From Clonostachys chloroleuca (Eukaryota > Ascomycota > Sordariomycetes > Hypocreales > Bionectriaceae), in the NCBI GenBank assembly GCA_037952775.1, contig JBANAY010000004.1:13020001-13084000 (forward strand): a DNA stretch of 64,000 nt. The letters are read 5' to 3'. A program made the position numbers and the translations under genes. Under the pieces are notes generated by a model. That model was not told the DNA's origin and did not search any database. It saw nothing but the letters and a program-made list of their open reading frames with translations. This document shows, one piece after another, positions 38,582-51,366 of this stretch (its first letter is position 1; the number at the start of each line of letters is the position of its first letter).

Positions 38582-41500
38582 ATGGATGCCGATGCGAGCC
38601 TTGTCGGCTCCCTCGTCGACAGGCTGGCGACCAAGGTGAACACCAAAAACCCTCTTGATCTCTAGCATTCCATTCCCTCGATAGCTTACACTCCGCTTGT
38701 AGTTACCTCATCGCACGGGAACTACTACTCAAGCCTTTCCTGACGACGGCATTCTCCCAATAACCCGAGCTACCCTCATTGAGTTGAGCAAGACGACGAT
38801 TGAAACCGTTCTCGATCACCTCCTAGGCCTGCTTGAAACCCTCGCGCTCCCGTACGAAGCCGTATCCAAACATCCAGACCATGTACTGCTCTCCGAACTC
38901 TACATCTTGGCTCTCGCTGCCGATTGCTGTTCGGCAAAGTGGGGTTCTATTCGTCGCAGACACAGGGGCAAAGTCAAGAACTCGAGCGAAGAGGGCATTG
39001 GTGGAGGCTTGGATAATGACTATGACGACGATGACGATGATGACAATGACGACGACGACGAAACTGATGAACAAGAAGACGCAGCGAGCTCGGGTGTGGG
39101 AATTCCGTATAATGGGACATCAAGCCGCATACCTCTACCGCTCCCAGCTGCTCTAGTCAACCGCATATTGGACGCTCTCAAGATTTTACTTGAACCCTTT
39201 CCTGAGGAGTATATATTGACTCCCCTTACTCTAGTTGGCCTGCATCACAGACGGAAAACTGCCGTCTCCCAACTGCGAAGCTCGGACACAGTTGCAAACG
39301 TTCTCAGCGCTTACCAGGCTGACTTGAATCCCAACATCCAAGTTTTGGTAGAATATGTTACTGCTTCTAGCTGGCAGTCCGCTTTCGACTACTTCCGGAA
39401 TGCCATCTACAGTATTAGGTCTACTATCGTCAGTGGCGGACCTGATATCCCGAAGCCCTCCTTGGATGCAGAACGAGATGCCTTGGTAGTTGTTCGTCTT
39501 CTATCCTTCTCTTGGGTCGACAGCACAAGATTACGACTCTTGCTGCAAGAAATTTGTTCCAATTTTTTACATTTTCGAAAGCCATTCCAAAATACGGCCT
39601 GCATTGTGGTTCCCTTGCTTATCACCAAATGGATCGATCGCTTTCCGCATCAGATGGTACATCTTCATCTGCAACGAAAGAGGCTGGATGGCTCTGCGGA
39701 TACGTTGTTCGATATGGCCCAAAGAGTCTCCGACAACGCCAAGCGTAGAGCAGTAACATGGCCTCTCCAGTGTAGTCTTCTGTTTCTGCTTCCGGATGTT
39801 TTTGACATCGCCAGCAATCTGAAGGAAGTCAAAAGCGGTGGTGTTGTTAAGAAAGTGACATTCCTAGAGGGGCTGAAGAAATCTCTTAAGAACGGGCATG
39901 AGATTGCCGCCCACTGCCTGGTTTCGATCCTTCGTGTAGCTCGTCACTTTGATGCTGAGAGTGACTCTGCTCTAGTGAGCTACGCAATGGATGTTCAAGA
40001 TGAAGTGCGCGAGGCAGTCTTCCGCAGTAACAGTTCTTCCATATCGCCCTCCATGGGGGAGGTGTCTGAGAACGGGTTGTCCGATCAAGACTCCATCACT
40101 GTCGCTTTTGTGAGCTTGGCACACTTGAACCTTGGAGGATCGTTGGGCAGTCTTGTTGAGACCTGCATTTCTTCATCTGCTCCAAGCAACTTCAAGATCG
40201 CCGCTGTTCAGAGTTGCCATTATTTCGCACAGCAACCACAGGGGTATCAGTACCAGGAGTTATTCCGGCTAGTTGTCCCGTTCATGAAGCCACAACTGGA
40301 GGTAGGCTTTCCTTACCGCCGTCTGACTGCTCAGCAGCTAACTATTTTGCACAGGCCGATAGCATGCAAGCATTGACTCTCAACTCATCTTCTGATTCTA
40401 GTAGCGCGGATATGATTTGCAGCATCTTGGAGTTTCTCAATGCATCACCTGACTACCTATTGAACGATCTAACAAACTCAGGCAGCCGTAACGGTTTCTT
40501 CAAGCCATTCTTGCTTTGTGTATTGTCTCCTAATGCTTCTGTGCGCCATCTTGCCATGGCAGTCGCCGACAGCCTCTTCAACAAGAATCAAGAACCCTTT
40601 AGATCATACTACAAAGAACATAAACTAGACTCCAACGAGCTTTGCAGGGATATATGGAGCCGAAGGTAGACAAGAAAGCCGCCTTCTAGGATTGCCAAAC
40701 ATGTTTACAAACACTAACAACGACACTAGTTCTAAGGTACTTCTCAACTTGTGCGAACGCCTTGGTTCGCAAACCAACGAGTCCGATCTGGATACACTTC
40801 ACGGCTGCTTGAGCGCTCGCCTTCTCTTGCTAAGAAACCTTCCGGTACGTGACAGTGACTCTCTGGTGCGCCGATGCTTCTGAAACTTATCACATAGCCC
40901 AGGATTTGTCCGACGTTCCCCACAACATATCCGAGGTAGTTTCAGCCTCTTCAAAGCTCGAAACAACTTTGCTCGTGTCGCTTTGTTCCTCGAATTCCGA
41001 AACTTGTCAACGAGTGGCTTCCTGCATAGGAACATTTCTAGAAGAGTGTTCTATCGTCGATAAGCAGGTCGAGTCTGCCAAGGCATCTGCGTCGCTCCTT
41101 CGTAATGGTGACGTCTTTCGGGAAATCGCCTCCCCTGATTTCAGGTTTACAGGTCTCGTTGCTTTCCAGAAGCGTATCCGTGGCTTATTGCGGCGGATAC
41201 AGTTTCCCACAACGGGGATTATCAATGCGTGGGAGACTGCCTTTGACCGGTGGATTCATTTGGCCAAAGAAGTATCCACTACCGCTTTTGATGCAGTTGA
41301 TGACCAGGCCTGGAATGACTGGCGTAACTATTCCGGGTTTCTAGCCTCTCTCGGCGGCATCTGCATTGCAGATCAGGCCATGATTCAAGAAGAACCAGCC
41401 CTGGGGGGCTTGAGGTGGATCGATCGACTCTCTTCAGAAAGCTACGAGGAAACCTTTTTGACACGATACCTACGGTTAAGCATCCAGCTACTCGCATGCT

Positions 41501-44500
41501 CCAATGTCAGGGTTCGTGAAGCAATGCGGGAGGTTCTGTCAACCGAGGTATCGCCGGCACTCTATCAGTCATTGTTTAGAGCGCTGGAGTCGGAGCTTGA
41601 GGTTCTGTTCACTGGAGCTCTTGCCGCGGCCGATAAGGGTCAGGACAGTGAAATCATTTTCGCCGAACAGAGCGCCTCACTTCTCCGAGCTCTGGTGGAG
41701 AGACTTGAGAGCCCTTCAGATCTTGGTGCCGCGTCGTCGATACATCTTGGCAGCCTGACACTCAACTTCGCAAAGTTCTTAGATGGTGTTTCTGATACAC
41801 CAGATACGCTCCGGGTGAAAATTCGAGTGTGTCATTTAAGTGAGGCTGTCACAAAGAGGAAAGAACATTTGATTATCCGAGACGATGTCCGCATCAGAAA
41901 CCAGCTCCTGGAATACCTCTTCGGTTGGGTAGCTCGTCCCCGATCTCCATATATGGAACAGAGTTTCAATAATGCTCGTCCGGATGATGTGTCACGTCTC
42001 CAGAGGGATCTTGATCGGGCCTGTCTGAAATCATTGGCTGATCTTACCTACCGGTTACCTCTCCAGGCTTCGGATAATCAGACGGATGCTGGAATGAGTG
42101 AGATGAAGTCTCGCATGTTCCATACTTACTTTAACCAATTCCTATCGCTCTTGAATTATGATTCTGCCGAAGCGAATCGAGCGGAGATATCTGCAATTGG
42201 TCGAGAGGAAGGTATTCCCAGTTCCGATCTAGCAATCTCGATTCTTTCAAATTTGCTCAGTGCGAATATTGATGTTGGGTTGAAGCACTCGCTTAGTATC
42301 GGCTATCACGGGAAGCTTGAAATCCGAACAGCCTTCGTGCGCGTCCTTTACAACATTCTCGTTCAAGGAACTGAGTTCAATAATTTGACTGATTCTGCTG
42401 TAAGCGAGAAATATGAAGAGCTCTTGGAGGTCAGTATAGCCCGAACATGGCCTGATTTCATGAGCATATCCTGATGTTTGATATCTAGTTATTGACAAAA
42501 GATTTGTCTCTTGCCATGGCAATGAGTTCTATCTGCCCTAGTAATGAGGTGGATGAACTCGCAGTTTGCCTATTGACCATTTTCGAACATAGGGGGCTTA
42601 CCTTCGAGCTCTTTGATGCGCTGATCAAGTTGGAAGTTGAAGAAACTGGTAAGCAGATACACATGTACCTCCTGACATAATAAGCACTGTGGCTAACACG
42701 CTGAAAAGAAAATGAGTCGGAACTGCTGCGGCGTACTTCGGTAGCAACCAAAATGCTCTCTATCTATGCTAAGTGGAAGGGGTCTAAATATCTCAAAGAC
42801 ACTTTGCAAAAAGTTATCGAGAGGCTTATGTCAACATCAGAGGACCTTGACCTTGAACTTGATCCAGCCCGGCTTAGTTCCGCGGAAGAGGCGCAGAAAA
42901 ATGCAAAGCAGCTTCGAATCGTGGCCAAAGTCTTTATTGAGCACATCCGCGCTTCATCAACCAAGATCCCACCACCCTTTCGAAAAATATGTCACTTGGT
43001 AAGCTTTGGTAATCATTCTTCCAGATGGGTCAGCGAAGTAGCTAATGGCATAGATTGTGAGTGCTGTCGAACCTCGATTCCCCGAGGCCAAGTACACCGC
43101 AGTTGGCGCGTTCATATTTCTTCGCTTTTTCTGTCCGGCGATCGTTGCTCCTGATGTGGAGGGGCTGGTTTCGACCGCGCCCTCCCGAGAGATGCGTCGA
43201 GGGCTCCTTCTCGTTGCCAAGGTAATTCAAAACCTTGCCAACAACGTCCTTTTCGGGGTAAAGGAACCCTACATGTTCTCACTGAATGAATTCCTCGTGC
43301 ACAATGTCTTCGATATCACAAGATTCTTGCACGAAATATCAGTAAGTACATGTTTTTGGGCTAGGATTCCCTTCCCCCTTTTTACCTTCTATCTCACCTT
43401 CTCTAGGTTCCCCCAGATCGCATTGATCACCGACCGGCAGCAGATCTTTTTGACTTCGGCTCGTGTGTGGCACTGCATCGCTTTCTTTACGATCATTGGG
43501 ATCATGTTCGCCAAACTCTTATATCCAGAGAAAGACGAGAGTATGTGCGGTCTCCTGGAGAGCTCTCTCGTGGACGGTCCCCCATTCTAGAACCATTTCG
43601 CAACCTCATCTCTAATCTTGGGCCACCCCCGCTTGCCATATCGTGGAATCGCCCAGGGATTTCATCTAATAACCCACCTCTATATTCTCGTTTCCAAAAC
43701 TTCATGCTACGGAATGCCTTCAAGGGGTCCGAATCATTTCTTACCGCCCGTGCAGTGTATGATGGAGGCGAGAGCAAGGTAAGCACACCCCATGGAAACG
43801 ATGAAAAATGACTGAAGTTCTCACACGAACGATTTAGGACGGCCTTTCCATCATTTGTGTTATCCTTCGAAATATTGAATCCGAAGGAATTGATTATGAT
43901 ACCCTATTGTTCTGTTACTTCAAGGTAGTTAAACAGCCTTACCTACTACGACTACGTTTCCAGTATTTATAGGGTCTTCTCACTAACTCAAACTAGCTTG
44001 CAAGTAGGCTCTGGCATGAGCCGTTTGGACTTTTCATCGACGCTACCTGTTTTAATGGCCGAAACGAGCCACAAGACGACATATTCCGTATGCTTGAGTT
44101 ACTGACACCCACGGAACTGTCACGAAGTCTTTCACGTGTGTACATTTACAATATGAATAGCGCCTTCAAGTAAGTAACGCAGATTGCTATTAACTCAATC
44201 TATTACTTGGTCTAACAGACCTAATTTCCTAGGCGATGCTTTCGGCGACTTCTACGTGTCAGCACGAGAGGTGAAGGAAGCGTGTTCCACCCAAGAAATG
44301 TCGAGTATCACCTCATAGGTAGTCTCCAAGAGCTTCAGGCGCATTTCCAGCTGAACCAGCTTCAACTACCCAAGGAGACCATTAGTGTCGTGACAGATAC
44401 CCGCTACATGTATCAGCCAGTTACCCGATTATCCAGATCAAAAGGCAACATAGAAGTTGCTATCAAAGTCGGAAGCCAGTTCGTGCAGATCACAACAGCA

Positions 44501-47197
44501 AAAAAGCAAGAGGTCTTTGCAGGTTTCCGCCTAAGCACTATAGTGAACGACATTTTCCGTCTCGGGGACATCGACGAAACTGCTGCGTCAATCCAGTCTG
44601 AGGATGATTCAACGTTTGGCCTACGGGCTGACAATGGGAAGATTGTCATGTGTTTTACCAGCCCGAAGAAAGCAGACATTGTGATGAGCATTCGGAACGC
44701 GAAGACGAAATACGGCAAAGACAGCAGGTCCCACAAACCTCCGGAAAGGCTGATTCGACCACAAGATGTTCCGGGAACTCTACTGAATCTCGCGTTTACC
44801 AACCTCTCGAGTCCTGACCAGACACTCAGGCTGTCATCTTATAACCTACTCGGCGCTCTTTGTAAAGCTTTCAAGTTCAGCTCTGCTTCGAGACTTGTCT
44901 GCACCCGAGGTCGGTTTCATGATATGGCTATAACTGATGTATGGTGACAATACTAATACTTCAATAGATGTCTCAATCCCACCCGATTCAGTTCAATTTA
45001 TAGTTGAGATCAGTAAGCAACTTGCTCAATCAGAGCCGCAACTGACGTCGGACTTCCTCACCGAATTCTTCGTTGGATGGGAGAATGTTCCTGAACACCA
45101 AAAAGCGCAGAGCTTGGCCTATATGGCGCCATGGTTACCCGGACTTCGGACAAGTGTGTTGGTCACCGAAACTGATCCCGATAAAGGCCGCGAAAGGGTT
45201 GCGATACTCTTCCGGAAACTCATCGACGTGGCGATTCTCGATCATACACTTGTCTACACTTTAGAACAGGTCGTGTGGCCAGAAGTCGCCGATGACGAAG
45301 TGCTGTTGGACATCTTCTTAGATGAGCTTATGAAAACGGCAATGGGTTATGGAGTTCATGAAGAAACGCTTGACATTATATCATCCATTGTTGTTGGGAT
45401 TGGAAGTGTAACGCTTCGTGGAAAGGTCATGGCCAGACTTCGCAAGGCTCTCAACCGCTCATCATACAGACCAACAAAATATCTTCCAGATAATGCAGCC
45501 TGGGCAGAGATCTGTATGCTTCTCCAGTTTTGTCTTGCTCTGTCGTTCAACCATGGAGTGCAGACACAGCTATTCCTGCCCGAGGTGTTTCACATTGTTA
45601 CCATGCTATCAAATACTGGCAACCACGCTGTAAGGATGCTGGTATACAAGCTGCTCATCAACTCGGTTCATGCAGCGTGCACCTGCTTCGTGTTGGATGA
45701 TGCCAAGGCGAGTAGGCTCAGAGCAACTCTTGAAACACTTTGTGAGCCTCGAGGAGACATTTTCCCAACGCATCCGACTTTGACTCGCGAAGGGGCCTCT
45801 ATCTCTACTATTCAAGACTCGGGGGCCACTCTCGCAGCAACAGAGCATCTAGCTGCCATTTTGTTCGATGTTTGTTCAACCGCCGCTCCCTCAGTTGATA
45901 TTTGCAATGCGTGGCGGTCACGTTGGATGAGCCTGGTTGCCAGTACCGCATTTCAGAACAACCCAGCAATTCAACCTCGAGCATTTACCGTCATGGGATA
46001 CCTGGCACGAGAAGAAGTAGATGACGATCTGCTATATCAGGTTCTTGTGGCCCTGCGCAACAGTGTCAATCGCTTTGATGAGGAAAGCAACAGTGAAATG
46101 CTGGTGTCCATTACAACATCTCTCTCCAAGATGATGGCCAAGCTGCCGTCTGCCTCGCGGTATGGCCTGCAGCTCTTCTGGCTTGCCATTTCACTCGTTC
46201 GGTTGGTCCCCACGACGTTATTTAATTGCGCTGCCCAATTTCTTGAAGCAGTATTGACGAACATCGGCTCTGCTGGTGATGTCCGGGGCCAAGAAATGGT
46301 TGAGCTATTACTCCAAGGCAGAACGCAACTTGAAGAAGCAGCGCTTCTTTTGGACGAAACATATGGTATTTACTTTAACCAGGAGAACTTTCATTTCGCG
46401 GTGTGTGCTTGTGTGGCCCGTGGCCTCACTGACACCATTACAAGGCCGTCAGCACTTCGTGTACTTTCCTCCTTCTTAGCAATGACGACTTGGGTACCGG
46501 GCCCTGGAGCAAATAATAGTGATGCTATCGCTTCGTCTCCATATCTCGCACTAATTCGTGCGAGGGCAGTCAGCCCCGAAGAGCTCAAGGATAGCCTATG
46601 GCTCGCGGGTATCAGCCCTGAGGAAGCCGATGTTGCGCTAGGGACTACCCAAGATAACCGAAACGTGGATAATTTTGAGGACGATGAGCTTTTGTTGATT
46701 ACAGCCATGGAAATGGTCGATTTCCAGTTTTTGGAGGATACAGTTCAGGCGCGCAGTCTCCAGTGGTTAAACGAACTGGCACAGGCGCGCCCACAAGTGA
46801 TGCTTCATTTGTAAGTTATGATCACGCCCAGTACATGGGTAGTATGTGAAATGGTGGCTAACTAGAGTGATTTAGATGTAGCACGATGCGCTCAATCCTC
46901 GACGACGTGCTGCTACACGGGCAAAACGCCACTACACTGGATGCTGCGCATACGCTACTCCGCACGCTGTCATCAGACAGGAGATACGTGCGGCAATTGG
47001 ACTTAAATACCAACGTCGCAGATGTCCTTGAAGGCAAAGGGTTTGGGGGCTCTGGCAGTCGTGCTCAATGGGTTCAATGGAGGACTACCAGCGCGACTGC
47101 TTCGAGCTGACGGAGAAGCTGATTGAGGTAAGACGAAGCTCCATCTCCTTGAACGTTTTTCGGCTGAGGCTAACTATTTATCCAGCTCATTATTATT
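38582..47197 (+). CDS. Ira/neurofibromin-type Ras GTPase-activating protein; apparent one-base frame break near the 3' end
   Basis: Fifteen exons: 38582-38635, 38703-40301, 40355-40665, 40730-40844, 40903-42429, 42489-42648, 42709-42998, 43054-43341, 43407-43778, 43838-43924, 43997-44169, 44233-44909, 44968-46810, 46876-47127 and 47186-47197. The protein stimulates GTP hydrolysis on Ras and so restrains Ras-cAMP signalling. The RasGAP domain covers about 1200-1550, with the arginine-finger region LLRRTSVATK and FLRFFCPAIVAPD; a Sec14/CRAL-TRIO-like module (YFKLASRLWHEPFGLFIDATC) and a PH-like region follow to about 1840. An Asp-rich run lies near residue 110. In exon 14 the frame breaks at GGGGG 47045-47049; with six G it continues LWQSC...EDYQRDCFELTEKLIE into the last exon (LII), totalling 2586 residues exactly. 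Confidence 0.9.
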
Positions 47198-47942
47198 TAA
47201 GTAAGATGATACAACATAGCTACAATAGGTACTTATAGTAAATATCCATATATATTGAAAATTAAATCTATAATTTCTAATTTATCACTCACCCCTGCTC
47301 CGTTATGCGTGTCCTGAGATGCTCCCACTTCCCGCTAGGCCGTCCATTGCTGCTTGCTTATCTCACAGACTATGGGTTGCTCGACAATCGCAACAGATGC
47401 GGTGAATTCATATCTCACTGCGCCTGGCCCAGTGTATATGGAGTAAAACATCCTCTGAGGGTAGATCCGGAACTTTTCTAACTATTGGGATCTTTTTTTT
47501 TGGGTGGAGAGGCAGCTTTATCTGCGCCTCTCTCGTTAATGTCGCAAGAGAATCGTACACAAAAATGCCGTAGAAAAGATTTCGATGCCAACCCCAGATA
47601 TCATGGTGAAACAAGGATGTATTACATGTGATGTTTTGCTTGTTTGCTACTAAGATGATCTGGAACCTCGGCGGAAGAACTATGTGAAGGTATGCTGCTA
47701 CATTGTCATTGAAGTAACAATAGACAGGTATCTGCACGGGTGGCACCGTGACCATATAAAATCTCTGCAGCTCTCAAATTTGGCACTAGTCAATCCCGAA
47801 TCGTATGAAATTCGGCATTTATTGACAGTCACAGCCTATCCAAGACCTCTCAAAGGGAAAACGCACCAAAATGGCATCCTCTTCCTTTGATACAGGCCAC
47901 CACTCTGTGTATCTGCATCCCCACAGACATCTTTGCCGATTT
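47198..47942. other. Convergent intergenic spacer
   Basis: About 745 bases between the RasGAP gene and the GH16 gene, with an AT-rich patch at roughly 47195-47285. It roughly marks where conserved housekeeping genes give way to accessory ones. No gene recognised. Confidence 0.5.
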
Positions 47943-48776
47943 TTATTCCAGAGTATTATAGTACATCTCAATAGACTTGACCTTAAAGACTGCGTCTTGT
48001 GCAGGTGGGCCCGCCGACCAACCGATGTCGCCGTTGGACCAGTTGTTGACGGCAAATACGCAGCCTTGCCATGGGATGTTCTGGTCCGTCTCAGCCACCT
48101 TGACGGCATCGACATACCACTCGACGCGGTCGTAGAGCCAATCGATGCGGTACTCGTGCTCCTCAAAGGGGTTGGCGGGCTTGGTCACAGGAATGGACGT
48201 CTTGTCAGCATCGTTACCGTTGACAGCTTGGTTGGTCATCCACAAGTGGTTGACGCCACGGTCGGACGTGTTGTTCGGGTCTGAGAGCCACTCGATATCG
48301 GACTCTTGCGTGTTGCCACCATAGGTGAACATGCCTGTGATTGATTAGTGCTGGGACGGGCACGGCAGGCTTCACGGGGTAAGATGCATACCATTGCAAA
48401 CACCAGGGGTCTCAGTCAGGATAGCAACGGTGCGGAAGCTGCCGTATGCAATATTCTTTTCGAGCGTGTCCACCTCAGCACCGACATACTTGGTGCCGGT
48501 CGGCGGGTTCTGGCCACCAGGGACCCAGAGCTCCAGGTACCCGTTGTTGAACTTGGCGTTTGCCTGATCAGCCCGCCAGTTGAGACCGGTATCCCAGTTG
48601 GCGATCTGCAAGCCATCGGGCAGGCCGTTCTCGAAGGTGTACTTGGCCGACTTCCAGAAGGAAATGCCGGATACGACCCAGGCACCGTCCACCTGGGGCG
48701 GGACGGGGGACAGGGTCAGGGCGGCGGACAGGCCAGCGCTGAGCACAAGGCTCCAAGCCGATTTGGTGAATGCCAT
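47943..48776 (-). CDS. Secreted glycoside hydrolase family 16 beta-glucanase
   Basis: Exons 48776-48392 and 48334-47943 encode 258 residues. A hydrophobic N-terminal stretch (about residues 5-23, LVLSAGLSAALTL) is a likely signal peptide. The concanavalin-like fold is supported by YLELWVPG, YVGAEVDTLEKNIAYGSFRTVAIL and the catalytic ESDIEWL motif (GH16 ExDxE, nucleophile and acid/base glutamates present), then HEYRIDWLYDRVEWYVD and WSAGPP near the end. GH16 enzymes act on beta-1,3/1,4-glucans of fungal or plant walls; the exact substrate cannot be read here. The protein appears complete. A TATATATA box lies about 90 bases upstream. Confidence 0.9.
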
Positions 48777-48862
48777 GCTGAAGATTCGGAAGACGGCTAC
48801 CTAGACAACAGGCTTGCGGAATGGAATCCCTTTGTGTGCCATGTCGGTGCCTGCCATCCGCC

Positions 48863-48870
48863 TATATATA
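48863..48870 (-). promoter_or_regulatory. TATA box of the GH16 gene
   Basis: TATATATA on the coding (minus) strand, about 90 bases before the GH16 ATG at 48776. The position and sequence fit a TATA element of an inducible secreted-enzyme gene. Confidence 0.5.
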
Positions 48871-49669
48871 CCTGCTGGACATGTGCGGCAAAGCAGCGTA
48901 TACGCATTGATCTTGGCAGGAGGCGCAAGTGCCGGGATCGCCTCGAGAGATTTGTGCCAGGGGTATTGCTGACATCGAGACGCATTAGGCTTTGGCGCCC
49001 TTTCAGCTGCCTCTTCAATGTTGCGGAGGCGGCTGGGCTACAGCCAAAAGAGAGTGGCGTAGGATTCTCACTTGTGGAGCTCTCGGACTAGCCCAGGGTG
49101 AAGAGCGCTTCCAGAGTCTCAGATGGCAAGGAAGTTGAGTGAGACCTCGTATGATGGATGGGAGTGTTTGGAACACCGCTTGCGATCCTGACCTCAGTGT
49201 CGGATGACGCCGCTAGTATGGAACGTTAGTTTAACGTAAGAGATTCGATATGAATATGGAAGTCATGATAGTATAGAGAAGTGGCCATTTGCCCTTGTTC
49301 GATTGCACAGTGGGATGATTATGCACGGGTTCACTTGCATAAAGGCACGTTGGCTTGGAATTTCAGCTATGACGATATACATCATGAGCGCACGATGTTG
49401 ATTTTTCTGCCGGAGGCAATCAATGCAGACAAAGGCTCGAGCAGCCTGTCACAAACCAGTTGGCTTGAAGAAGATTCAAGATCATACAACCAGAACACCT
49501 TCAATGTTGTGCCAATTGGTAGCAATCCTACGTTAACCAAACTAAACCCGCCTTGCCACTCATTTTGTTTTAGCATCAATTGCGGGACCTTAAAGAGAAG
49601 AAATCAACCGTCTAGGAAACCATATATATTAGTCTATTGGTGAGACATCTGACTTCTCTCAACTACTCT
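48871..49669. other. Intergenic spacer
   Basis: Upstream of the GH16 gene and downstream of the FHA kinase gene. A plus-strand open frame through 48348-49091 is antisense to GH16 and has no supporting features. Nothing else recognised. Confidence 0.45.
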
Positions 49670-51181
49670 CTAAGTTGGTCTGGCCCTGAAGTATTTTTTC
49701 AAGCATACCTCAGCCGAGTAGCGCTTGTCAGGGTCGATTCGTGCCAACTTGCGAAAGGTGTAGGCCTCGGTCTCCTCATCGTCCGCAAATTCTTCAACAA
49801 GCTCGATCGGATGGAACTGGCTGTTGGCTGACGCGTCGCATTTCCTGGATCGCCTTCGCCAGTCCTTCTCATCCAATATCTCCAGCATGGTCACGAAAAG
49901 GGCCCAAATATCGACCTTGGGGGTGTTGGGTCGTCTCTGAAAGATTTCGGGTGGCCTAAAGAGCCGAGTCCCACCGCATTCTTTATCCACACCACCCTTG
50001 TATGCCTGGCCGAAGTCGCAAAGAAAGAATTCGGTTGATTCTAGGCAGCTCCCCATGGAGTAGAGGATGTTGCCGGGCTTCACATCATGATGGATCATAT
50101 TTTGCGAGGCGACGCAAGCAAGAGCTTCGAGCATCTGGCGCAGGACCCTCTGAGCGAGGTCAATACGTGATGTTCCGGGGTACTTTTTGAGAAAACTAGC
50201 GAGTGAGCCGTCTCTCAAGCCCATGAACATCTTGATTGACCCAGTGTCGTGACCACTAGAGCCGTAAAACTCTACAATACGGGGCTACCCAGCCAGATAT
50301 TGTTAGCAACAGTAACATCAGTAGGACAGTGAGTGGCGTGGAGAACTTACATGGTGGAGATTTGAAAGAGCTTTAATCTCCCTTTTCATAGACTTCTAGT
50401 CTCGATTGTCGGGAGGCACTCTCTGCTTGAGCTGTTTGACAGCCATGAACTCGCCTGTAAACAGGTTTATCCCCTTGCTGACCATCCCGAACCCGCCAGC
50501 ACCAAGGTCGTCAATTTTGGTCCATTTGATGTTAGCGTTCCAAATGGAAGGTGATTTAGATTCTGGCCGGGTGAGCCTAGGCGTGATGCCACCACCACAC
50601 ACTCCTATTTCTTGGTTGTCAGTAGTGCCATGAGGTAGGGGAAGCGCTTGGGCAGCGGCAATTGCACCTTGGGGATGGCTGTCATTCCAAACAATTTTAA
50701 ACTGGATGACGCCCTCGTGGCCCAGCTGTATTTGGGTGTTAACACGTGGTAGAATAACCACGCGGCGCGGCAAGTTGGGTGGAAAGTCGGTTGCATTGGA
50801 TCCGATAAATCGACTGGTGCTCCGAATTGAAATGTCATTGAACATGATCACCCCTGTGTCTCGGTTAATCTCGAAGAAGCATTGGAAGACGGAAATTGAC
50901 GGGTCGTACAAGCAGATGTCGAGACGATGCCGTCCAATGCACGCAAGTGTCCTCGAGCCCCATACAGACGTTGCATGGCCGATTTGAAGAACGACCGTTC
51001 CGTATTCATCGATGGCCTGGAGGGGACTGTTCTCGGCGTCTTTGTAAAGTCTTTCTGTCCTCCTATTTACGGGTTCGAGGTGGAAAAGAACATTAGCTCG
51101 CTCCCCAACCTTAGGCATACCATCCGTCTTGCGGCGGCCACTCGTCGTGCGTCGCCCACTTGTCTTGTGTTGACCAGTCAT
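49670..51181 (-). pseudogene. FHA-domain protein kinase with an in-frame stop
   Basis: Two exons on minus, 51181-50351 and 50284-49670, joined phase 0 so that SNLHH meets PRIVEFYG. The N terminus carries an FHA-like fold (IGRHRLDICLYDPSISVF ... FNDISIRSTSRF); the kinase starts at GAGGFGMV, has AVKQ, the loop IHHDVKPGN (HHD in place of HRD), CDFGQ and a C-lobe VDIWALFVTMLEIL. A TAG at 50398-50396 interrupts PPDNRD and KSMKREIKALSNL inside the N-lobe, just before the helix-C region. Splicing around it would need a 24-nt intron, which is not credible. It is therefore either a recent nonsense mutation (CAG to TAG would be a single transition) or a truncated product. Members of this kinase group are common in accessory regions of Aspergillus and Penicillium genomes. 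Confidence 0.75.
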
Positions 51182-51359
51182 CTTGGGTTGGCGACTGAAT
51201 ATCAGGGTGATGAGACTTGTGAACGTAGTTTTTAGATGTCAAGTTAGCAAAGGGGAAAAGATAGTGATCTTCTAAAGTTGGTTTCCGAGAGGAAGGGTAA
51301 TACGAATGTGGTGGAAGAAGATGTAGAAGATGCCCGGGTTCTAAGAGGATAAGAGTGCT

Positions 51360-51366
51360 TTTTATA
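51360..51366 (-). promoter_or_regulatory. Possible TATA box of the FHA kinase gene
   Basis: TATAAAA on the minus strand, about 180 bases upstream of the kinase ATG. It is a plausible but unproved core promoter element. Confidence 0.35.

Noticed and set aside
38995..39075. Asp-coding (GAY)n run in the RasGAP gene as an expanded microsatellite
   Set aside because: Acidic runs at this place are ordinary in fungal RasGAPs and the frame is kept; nothing shows recent expansion.
48348..49091. 247-codon plus-strand frame opposite the GH16 gene
   Set aside because: It is antisense to a well-supported secreted enzyme, has no domain, and its length is explained by the codon bias of the opposite strand.
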